From Saccharibacillus alkalitolerans (GTDB lineage Bacteria > Bacillota > Bacilli > Paenibacillales > Paenibacillaceae): a DNA stretch of 64,000 nt. This document shows positions 57,859 to 64,000 of the stretch, in pieces. The position numbers and the translations under genes are program-made. The notes beneath the pieces are model-generated. The model did not search any database, was not told the origin of the DNA, and worked only from the letters and a program-made list of their open reading frames with translations. The stretch spans positions 124,001 to 188,000 of the forward strand of contig NZ_JAAFGS010000005.1 in the NCBI RefSeq assembly GCF_011090185.1, read 5' to 3'. How positions within the stretch are numbered: the stretch's first letter is position 1; every line of letters starts with the position of its first letter.

Positions 57859-59397
57859 CTACTCCTTCAATACGGCTTCGATATAGAGGCCGGGATTGTC
57901 CAGCGTCGCGCCGGCCTGCGCGGCGAAGCCGTGCACGCCGTTTGCCGCGAGTCCGATGCCGATTACGAACAGCAGCAGAAGAACGGCGGACGCGCTGGCC
58001 AGAGTCGTTTGCTTGCCGCGCCCGGATTCGGCGCGGGGCGGCTGCCGGTCATCCGATTCTCCGGACGCCAGCATTTCCGCCGCCGCCTCGGGCTCCGGCT
58101 CGGTGCCCCAGAACGCTTCGCGGAAAATTTTGATCAGCGAATACAGGGTCAGCAGACTGGAGGCGAGCGCCACCAGCGACAGCGTGACCATGCCGTCCTC
58201 CAGTCCTCCGCGAACGATCAGCACTTTGCCCGCGAATCCGCTCAGCGGCGGAATGCCGGTCAAAGCCAAAGCGAGAATGAAGAACATCCAGCCGAGTCCC
58301 GGACGGCTGCGAATCAGGCCGCCCATCCGATCGAGCTTGTCGCTGCCGGCCGCCGCGATCAGCATGCCTCCGAGCACGAACATCAAGCCCTTGGACAGAA
58401 TATCGTGCAGCATATAGAATACGACCCCGTCCATCCCGTCGCGCGTTCCGGTCGCCAGGCCGAACGCCACGAAGCCGACGCCGATCAGAACGTTGTAATT
58501 CAGAATGCGCGGAATGTCGCGGTAAGCCGCCGCGCCGATGCCGCCCAGAATCATCGTGGCCGCGGCCATTCCGGCAATCCAGGCATGGGTGAACGAAGGA
58601 TCGTTCGGGAAGATCAGCGTAAAGGTGCGCACGATGGCATACAGCCCCACCTTCGTGAGCAGGCCCCCGAACAGCGCCCGCACCGCGAACGGAGGCGCGC
58701 CGTAAGCGCTCGGCAGCCAGAAGAAGAGGAACAGCCCCGCTTTGAGCGAAAATACGATCAGGAACAGCACGGCGATCACGTTCAGCACCCCGCCCTGTCC
58801 CGCTTCGGCGATCCGCTGCGACAGATGCGCCATATTGAGCGTGCCGACGGCGGCATACAGATAGGCGACGGCCGCGACAAACAGCGTGGACGACAAAATG
58901 TTGACCAGCAAATATTTGGGCGCTTCGCGCATCTGCTTCTTCGATCCGCCCAAAGTAATCAGGGCGTACGACGAGATCAGCATCACTTCGAAGAAGACGA
59001 ACAGGTTGAAAATGTCGCCCGTCAGGAACGAACCGTAGACGCCGACGAGCAGAAAATGAAAGGACGTGTAGTAATAATGTTCTTCCCGCTCCCTGCCGAT
59101 GCTGGCGAAGGAGTAGATCAGCACCGCCAGCCCGGTGACCGAAGCGGCCAGCACGAGCAGCGCCGCGAACATGTCGGCCACGAACACGATGCCGTAGGGA
59201 GGCGCCCAGCCGCCGAGCTCCAGCGTCTGAATGCCGCCCGTGCGGACGCGATGCACGATGACGCCGGCGATTACGACATTGGCGATGCCGCCGATGACGC
59301 CGAGCACCCGCTGAAGCCTGATATTTTTGCGGAAAAACATCAGAAACACGGCAATGGCCATCGGCAGAAGGACGGGCAGCACAAGCAGATTGTTCAA
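57859..59397 (-). CDS. mrpD: Na+/H+ antiporter subunit MrpD
   Basis: MrpD is one of the two large subunits related to the proton pumps of complex I (NuoL/M/N). The 512-residue protein has about 14 helices. The key Glu in helix 5 lies in FFEVMLISSYALITLGG, and FFWLPSAYGAPPFAVRALFG holds the conserved Lys/His-containing helix 7-8 area. It overlaps mrpC by four bases. Confidence 0.95.
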   Translation of the reverse strand: MNNLLVLPVLLPMAIAVFLMFFRKNIRLQRVLGVIGGIANVVIAGVIVHRVRTGGIQTLELGGWAPPYGIVFVADMFAALLVLAASVTGLAVLIYSFASIGREREEHYYYTSFHFLLVGVYGSFLTGDIFNLFVFFEVMLISSYALITLGGSKKQMREAPKYLLVNILSSTLFVAAVAYLYAAVGTLNMAHLSQRIAEAGQGGVLNVIAVLFLIVFSLKAGLFLFFWLPSAYGAPPFAVRALFGGLLTKVGLYAIVRTFTLIFPNDPSFTHAWIAGMAAATMILGGIGAAAYRDIPRILNYNVLIGVGFVAFGLATGTRDGMDGVVFYMLHDILSKGLMFVLGGMLIAAAGSDKLDRMGGLIRSRPGLGWMFFILALALTGIPPLSGFAGKVLIVRGGLEDGMVTLSLVALASSLLTLYSLIKIFREAFWGTEPEPEAAAEMLASGESDDRQPPRAESGRGKQTTLASASAVLLLLFVIGIGLAANGVHGFAAQAGATLDNPGLYIEAVLKE

Positions 59398-59741
59398 GAT
59401 CCCGCCTCCTTGCCGTCGGTATCGCTGCCGTCGATTTCATCGGTTCCGCGCGTCTGATACGCGCGGTAAGCCAGTACGAAGTACAGCGCGGTAATGCCGA
59501 AGCTGATCACGATGGAAGTCAGGATCAGCGCCTGCGGCAGGGGATCGGCATACGATTCGCTGCCGCCGCCGAGCACCGGGGCCGCTCCGCGTTTGAGACC
59601 GGCCATGGTCAGCAGCAGCAGATGGACGCCGTGCGTCAGCAGGGAAGTGCCGAGAATGACCCGCAGCAGACTTTTGGACAAAATCAGATAGACGCCGATC
59701 ATAAACAGTACGCCGACGGCTATCGCCATAATCCATTCCAT
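59394..59741 (-). CDS. mrpC: Na+/H+ antiporter subunit MrpC
   Basis: A 115-residue subunit, related to NuoK of complex I, with three helices. SLLRVILGTSLLTHGVHLLL is the typical middle helix. It starts one base past the mrpAB stop and overlaps mrpD by four bases. Confidence 0.93.
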   Translation of the reverse strand: MEWIMAIAVGVLFMIGVYLILSKSLLRVILGTSLLTHGVHLLLLTMAGLKRGAAPVLGGGSESYADPLPQALILTSIVISFGITALYFVLAYRAYQTRGTDEIDGSDTDGKEAGS

Positions 59742-59742
59742 G

Positions 59743-62601
59743 TCAGTCTTCCCCCTTTATCGTAAATATAATGTTCATCACGACGCCCACGACGGCGAGA
59801 TACACGCCCAGGTCGAACAGGACGGCGGTCGCCAGCTCCGTGTCGCCGAGAATCGGCAGATGGAAGTGGTCGAACGTCTGGCTGAGGAACGGCGCGCCGA
59901 ACACGAACGAACCGGCAGCCGTCAGGATGGCGATCGCGAGGCCGACCGCCGTCAGCAGACGATAGTTGACCCGAATGACGCGGCGGATCGTATCCATCCC
60001 GTAAGAGACCGCGAGCAGAATCAGCGCGGATGCGGTCATGAGCGCCGCAATGAATCCGCCGCCGGGATTATTGTGCCCGGCGAAGAACAGATAGAGCGAG
60101 AACGAGATGATGATCAACACGATGACCCGGGACATCGTGCGCAGAATGACGTCGTTGGAAACGAGCGGGAAGCCCTGGCGAAGCGAGGAAGACTCGCTTC
60201 CTTTTTTGTTGGCCGGAGTCGTCTTGACGCCCAGCTTGACCAGCCCGTAAATGCCCAGCGAAGCGACGCCGAGCACCATGATTTCGAACAGCGTATCGAA
60301 GCCCCGGAAGTCGACGAGAATGACGTTGACGACGTTTTTGCCGCCCGCCTGTTCATAGCTCTCGTTCAGGAAGTACGCCGAGATCGGCTCGAACGGGCTG
60401 CTGCCCATCGCCGCCAGCGCGACCAGCGTCACCGTGACGCCGACGCCGGCGGCGACGATCAGGTTCGTCCATTTGAACGCCGGCTTCTCCTTCTCCCGCT
60501 TCAGCTTCGGCAGGAACTTGAAGCAGAGCAGGAACAAGATGACGGAGACCGTCTCCACGATCATCTGCGTCAATGCGAGATCCGGCGCGCGGAAGATCAG
60601 GAACAAGGCCGTCACCATATAGCCCGCCGCTCCGGTAAACAGAATCGCGTTGACCCGCGAACGAGCGAACGGGACGGCCGCGGCCGCGGCCAGCATCACG
60701 GCGACCAGCGCGACTTCGTAGAAAGTGATCGGCGCGTAGTCGTCCATGCCGAGCTTGACGCCCGGCGAGAAGATCAGCGTGCCCCCGAGCGCCGCGACCA
60801 AGAACAGCAAAATATAGATCAGGTAGCGGCGGACGGAGCCGGTCATGTAAAGATCGGTCGCCCGGCGGCCGCCGTTTTCGAGCAGCGACAGAGCGCCGTT
60901 ATACAGACGGTTCAGCGTATCCCGCCCGCTCCACTCGCGATCGAGCAGGCGGAAACGGGTGTAGGTCCGGTAGAGCAGCACGCCGAGCAGCACGACGCCC
61001 AGCGTCATGAACAATTCCGGCGTCCAGCCGTGCCAGAAGTGGATCGATACATGCACCGTTTCGGCGTCCACGCCCTCTCCGTGAATGGCCGCGACCGCCG
61101 GATCGATCAGCGCATGCGCCAATCCGTTCGGAATCAGCGCGAAGACGAGCGCCAGCGAGACGAGCAGCACCGGGGCGGCCAGCAGGCCGGCGGAAGCTTC
61201 GTGAGGCGGCTTGTCCAGCTGACCGCTCTTGATTTTGCCGCCGAACGTCTTGAACACCAGGATCATGCTGTACACGAAGGTGAAGACGCTGGCGACCCAG
61301 GCGATCACGGGAAGAACAAGCAGCCAGGAGTCCGCGCTTATCACGTCGAAATCGCGAATGTTCACCATGGCGGTGAAAAACATTTCCTTGCTCAAAAATC
61401 CGCTGAACGGCGGCATGCCGGCCATGGAAAACGCGCCGATAAGCGCAATGACGAAGGTGACCGGCATCAGGCGCATCAACCCGCCGAGCCTGCGCAGGTC
61501 ACGGGTGCCGGTTTCGTGGTCCACGATGCCGACCACCATGAACAGCGAGCCTTTGAATACCGCATGGTTGATCAAATGGAACACGGCCGCGCTCGTCGCC
61601 AGGCCGAACAGCGCGATCTGCTCGGGCTCCGTGAAGAAGGACACCGCCGAGCCGACGCCGAGCAGACTCATGATAAGACCCAGCTGACTGATCGTGGAGT
61701 AGGCCAGCAGCGCCTTGAGATCGGTCTGGCGGATCGCCTTGTACGATCCGTACAGCAGCGTGATCAGACCGGTCAGCGACACGATCCAGAACCATTCGGC
61801 ACCGCCGGCGAATATCGGGCTCATCCGGGCGACCAAATACAGCCCGGCTTTCACCATCGTCGCCGAATGCAGATAAGCGCTGACCGGCGTCGGTGCTTCC
61901 ATGGCATCCGGCAGCCAGATATGGAACGGGAACTGGGCCGATTTGGTGAAGGCGCCCAGCAGAACGAGAATCATGGCCGGCAGGAACAGCGGCTGATCGG
62001 TCAATCCGGCAGCCTGCGCCGCGATTTCCCGAATGCTGTATGTGCCGGTCATCGCGTACAGCAGGTTGAATCCGGCGAACATCGCCAGCCCGCCGAATAC
62101 GGTGATCAGCATGGACTTCAGCGCGCCGTAACGGGAACGCTCGCGGCGGTACCAGAAAGCGATCAACAGGAACGAAGCGACGCTGGTCAATTCCCAGAAC
62201 GCGTAAAGCACCATCAGGTTGTCCGACAGGACAACGCCCAGCATGGCGCCCATGAACAGCAGCAGATACACGTAGAAATTGCGGATCGAATCCGAATTTT
62301 TCCCCATGTAAAACATCGAATACCAGACGACCAGCGTACCGATACCCGTAATCAGCAGGGCGAACAGCAGGCTCCAGCCGTCGAGTACCAGCGACAGGTC
62401 GATGCCCAGCCCCGGCATCCACGGCACGGTAACGGCCTGCGCCTCTCCCGTGCCGATCTGCGGAAGCCGGCTGATCAGGTAGGCGAACAGCGCGGCCGGC
62501 ACGGGCAGTGCCGCCCAACCGGGATGAATGCGCGGCAGTACGCGCATCAGCGGAACCAGCGCGGCCCATAAAAACGGAATCAAAATTACAATGTGCAGCA
62601 C
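59743..62601 (-). CDS. mrpA: Na+/H+ antiporter fused subunit MrpA-MrpB
   Basis: This 952-residue protein joins MrpA (residues 1 to about 800) to MrpB (about 805-952). The MrpA part has the NuoL-like core with FWELTSVASFLLIAFWY and HLINHAVFKGSLFMVVG. The MrpB part begins near SNDVILRTMSRVIVLIIISF, followed by HNNPGGGFIAALMTASALIL. In Bacillus the two are separate genes; here no separate mrpB exists. The start is GTG 62601 with AAGGAGGG ten bases before it. It is the first antiporter gene of the operon, 34 bases after the Usp gene. Confidence 0.95.
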   Translation of the reverse strand: MLHIVILIPFLWAALVPLMRVLPRIHPGWAALPVPAALFAYLISRLPQIGTGEAQAVTVPWMPGLGIDLSLVLDGWSLLFALLITGIGTLVVWYSMFYMGKNSDSIRNFYVYLLLFMGAMLGVVLSDNLMVLYAFWELTSVASFLLIAFWYRRERSRYGALKSMLITVFGGLAMFAGFNLLYAMTGTYSIREIAAQAAGLTDQPLFLPAMILVLLGAFTKSAQFPFHIWLPDAMEAPTPVSAYLHSATMVKAGLYLVARMSPIFAGGAEWFWIVSLTGLITLLYGSYKAIRQTDLKALLAYSTISQLGLIMSLLGVGSAVSFFTEPEQIALFGLATSAAVFHLINHAVFKGSLFMVVGIVDHETGTRDLRRLGGLMRLMPVTFVIALIGAFSMAGMPPFSGFLSKEMFFTAMVNIRDFDVISADSWLLVLPVIAWVASVFTFVYSMILVFKTFGGKIKSGQLDKPPHEASAGLLAAPVLLVSLALVFALIPNGLAHALIDPAVAAIHGEGVDAETVHVSIHFWHGWTPELFMTLGVVLLGVLLYRTYTRFRLLDREWSGRDTLNRLYNGALSLLENGGRRATDLYMTGSVRRYLIYILLFLVAALGGTLIFSPGVKLGMDDYAPITFYEVALVAVMLAAAAAVPFARSRVNAILFTGAAGYMVTALFLIFRAPDLALTQMIVETVSVILFLLCFKFLPKLKREKEKPAFKWTNLIVAAGVGVTVTLVALAAMGSSPFEPISAYFLNESYEQAGGKNVVNVILVDFRGFDTLFEIMVLGVASLGIYGLVKLGVKTTPANKKGSESSSLRQGFPLVSNDVILRTMSRVIVLIIISFSLYLFFAGHNNPGGGFIAALMTASALILLAVSYGMDTIRRVIRVNYRLLTAVGLAIAILTAAGSFVFGAPFLSQTFDHFHLPILGDTELATAVLFDLGVYLAVVGVVMNIIFTIKGED

Positions 62602-62635
62602 GAGTTAGCGTCCCTCCTTTCCGAACGGGAAGTCG

Positions 62636-63286
62636 TCATTTCTTGACCCATTCCCCTTGAACGATTTTTAAATATTCGGCCTGTCCGTCTTTGACGACCT
62701 TGAACAGTCCGCTGTCGAAATCCGTGTCGAGCTCTCTGAAAAAGATGCCTTCGATCGCCGGTTTCCCGCCGCTTCGACCGCCGTCGTGCTCCTTCTGCGA
62801 AGCCAGCACGTAACGGCCTCCCCGGGGAACGAGCAGAGCGGTAAAGCCTTTTTCGTGCGTCTCCTCGAGCATTTCGGGATAACGCTGCACCGCCACGATA
62901 TGCAGGTCGATCGCCCCGATCCGATTGAGCAGGTCATCCACGAAATCGCCGTGCGTGATCTCGTGCCAGAAAGACTGGCTGGCCCGCCCGATCACGATCT
63001 GAGTAACGTCAAACTCCCTGGCCGTTTCCGCGATCACGTCGGCCGCCTTGTTGCCGCTGCATTTTCGCACCAGGAACTCGCCTCCCGCTTCTTCCGTCTG
63101 CTTCCGCCAACCCGCGACGTAACGCTCTTTCTCCAGGTTGTACTCTTCCCGTCTCGCCGGCGCGACCGTCAGCACCCGCAGCGGCGCGCCGATCAGCTTC
63201 GCCAGCTGGCTTCCGCGCTGGATCAATCTCTGACCGTGGGGACCGTAATGCACGCAGACCAGTATACTTTCCTTATGCCTATCCAT
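62636..63286 (-). CDS. KdpD-type universal stress protein upstream of mrp
   Basis: This 216-residue cytoplasmic protein is like the Usp domain of the KdpD sensor kinase, but stands alone. Family text includes ILVCVHYGPHGQRLIQRGSQ, TQIVIGRASQSFWHEITHG and DFVDDLLNRIGAIDLHIVAV. The C-terminal 60 residues are an added domain with GFTALLVPRGG and EWVKK at the end. I start it at ATG 63286, with AGGAGAGG 12 bases upstream. It is the first gene of the mrp operon, so a regulatory link to the antiporter is likely; cyclic di-AMP binding is known for some KdpD Usp domains and is only a possibility here. Confidence 0.82.
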   Translation of the reverse strand: MDRHKESILVCVHYGPHGQRLIQRGSQLAKLIGAPLRVLTVAPARREEYNLEKERYVAGWRKQTEEAGGEFLVRKCSGNKAADVIAETAREFDVTQIVIGRASQSFWHEITHGDFVDDLLNRIGAIDLHIVAVQRYPEMLEETHEKGFTALLVPRGGRYVLASQKEHDGGRSGGKPAIEGIFFRELDTDFDSGLFKVVKDGQAEYLKIVQGEWVKK

Positions 63287-63358
63287 GTCCAATTCCCAAC
63301 CTCTCCTCTGCATAAAAATTATTTTTTGTAAATAAAAAACCTTAAAAAAGCACAGAAA

Positions 63359-63379
63359 GAGCCCGCTGTTGGCAGGCTC
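63359..63379 (-). other. Leader hairpin between the usp promoter and usp
   Basis: GAGCCTGC, CAACA loop, GCGGGCTC on the minus strand, followed by TTTCTGTGCTTTTTT. It stands between the promoter at 63410-63438 and ATG 63286, so it could be an attenuator of the usp-mrp operon. Confidence 0.5.
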
Positions 63380-63409
63380 CTCCGGTTGAATCGTGTACAA
63401 TTAGTGTCC

Positions 63410-63438
63410 ATTATATCGAGGGAAATCGAAAAAGTAAA
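63410..63438 (-). promoter_or_regulatory. SigA promoter of usp-mrpABCDEFG
   Basis: On the minus strand -35 TTTACT (63433-63438), 17-base spacer, -10 TATAAT (63410-63415). The leader to ATG 63286 is about 115 bases and contains the hairpin at 63359-63379. Confidence 0.75.
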
Positions 63439-63481
63439 GAAAACCGACAATTGAAGACGACCGCACGCTCCGAAAACAGGC

Positions 63482-64000
63482 TTATGCTTCATCTTTTAGC
63501 GCCTCCAAAATCTGCCGGGCCAGCTTATCGCCGATCGACAGCGGACGGAAGTCCTCGACCGACGCCTCCCGGATTTTTTTGAGAGAGCCGAAATGCTTCA
63601 GCAGCGTCTGGCGGCGCTTCTCCCCGACGCCGGGAATCGAGTCGAGTCTCGAAGTGACCATCGACTTGGCCCGCTGCTCGCGGTGGAACGAGATCGCAAA
63701 GCGGTGCACTTCGTCTTGAATGCGCTGCAGCAAATAAAATTCTTCGCTGTCGCGCGCCAGCGGCACCACGGCCGGCGGATCGCCGCTCATGAGCTGCGCC
63801 GTCCGGTGCTTGGCGTCCTTGACCAGGCCCGCGACCGGAACGGTCAGGCCCAGTTCGTTCTCCAGCACGTCGATCGCGACGGAAATCTGCCCTTTGCCGC
63901 CGTCGACGAGCACCAGATCCGGCAGGGGCAGATTTTCCTTCAGCACGCGTTCGTAGCGGCGGCGGATCACTTCGCGCATCGTCGCGTAATCGTCCGCCCC
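63482..64000 (-). CDS. uvrC: Excinuclease ABC subunit UvrC, 3' part (cut by window edge)
   Basis: UvrC makes both cuts around a DNA lesion in nucleotide excision repair. The visible 172 codons are the C-terminal part. It has [18 protein letters not shown], then the RNase H-like endonuclease region [17 protein letters not shown] (with a catalytic Asp) and [16 protein letters not shown], and ends with the helix-hairpin-helix pair [20 protein letters not shown]. The frame is open at base 64000, so the N-terminal GIY-YIG domain lies outside. The stop at 63482 is followed by the usp promoter. Confidence 0.95.
   Translation of the reverse strand, partial: GADDYATMREVIRRRYERVLKENLPLPDLVLVDGGKGQISVAIDVLENELGLTVPVAGLVKDAKHRTAQLMSGDPPAVVPLARDSEEFYLLQRIQDEVHRFAISFHREQRAKSMVTSRLDSIPGVGEKRRQTLLKHFGSLKKIREASVEDFRPLSIGDKLARQILEALKDEA

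Overview
The window looks like chromosomal DNA from a G+C-rich, low-temperature-branch Firmicute, most likely a member of the Paenibacillaceae (Paenibacillus or Saccharibacillus type). The signs are strong AGGAGG ribosome binding sites with ATG, GTG and TTG starts, SigA-type promoters, Bacillus-type gene sets (cydABCD, sdhCAB, ecsAB, ktrBA, mrp, CheX, a TPP riboswitch before an ECF thiamine-type transporter) and rho-independent terminators after most units. The genus is an inference. I see no rRNA, tRNA, prophage, transposase or CRISPR locus.

Layout. 1-4670 (minus) is cydABCD, cut by the left edge inside cydC, with three Rex/Fnr-like palindromes upstream of cydA. 4671-6214 has no convincing gene: it holds a long fold-back element, a 16-unit 40/41-bp palindromic tandem array and a pair of TAACGG palindromes. 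6215-9513 carries a MATE exporter, a GGDEF protein and a GNAT. 9514-10015 is a second fold-back element. 10016-15274 is glycogen metabolism (glgC, glgD, glgP). 15782-19320 is a TPP-riboswitch-controlled ECF transporter (S, fused A-A, T). 19447-22526 has an SDR, a candidate 37-residue gene, an AraC regulator and a MarR regulator. 22828-31539 has a GlcNAc-kinase-like ATPase, a large exported propeller protein, an MBL hydrolase, two tandem exported sugar/sorbosone dehydrogenase-like proteins and a MurG-like glycosyltransferase. 31653-43585 includes an ADP-ribosylglycohydrolase/DUF1877 pair, an aminotransferase, a lipoprotein, ecsAB, a DEAD-box helicase, a Usp, a MerR-MFS pair, an SDR and CheX. 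44139-47636 has LysR, a PHP phosphatase, a GNAT and an AAC(3)-like acetyltransferase. 47820-51469 is sdhCAB with an unusually long structured gap between sdhA and sdhB, containing a third fold-back element. 51956-63286 is a cation-homeostasis block: ktrBA, a CPBP protease, and usp-mrpABCDEFG with mrpA and mrpB fused. The right edge cuts uvrC.

How the parts fit. The window joins respiration (cytochrome bd, succinate dehydrogenase), carbon storage (glycogen) and ion homeostasis (Ktr, Mrp). The most unusual content is non-coding. Three fold-back elements share a conserved core (TCGC[T/G], a 15-bp stem opening with TTG and closing with CAA, then AGGCGAAC), while the stem sequences differ completely yet each is self-complementary. 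That is compensatory covariation visible inside one window. The elements lie next to cydA, glgP and between sdhA and sdhB. The tandem array begins directly after the cyd copy. These are the best candidates here for an undescribed structured RNA or DNA repeat family.
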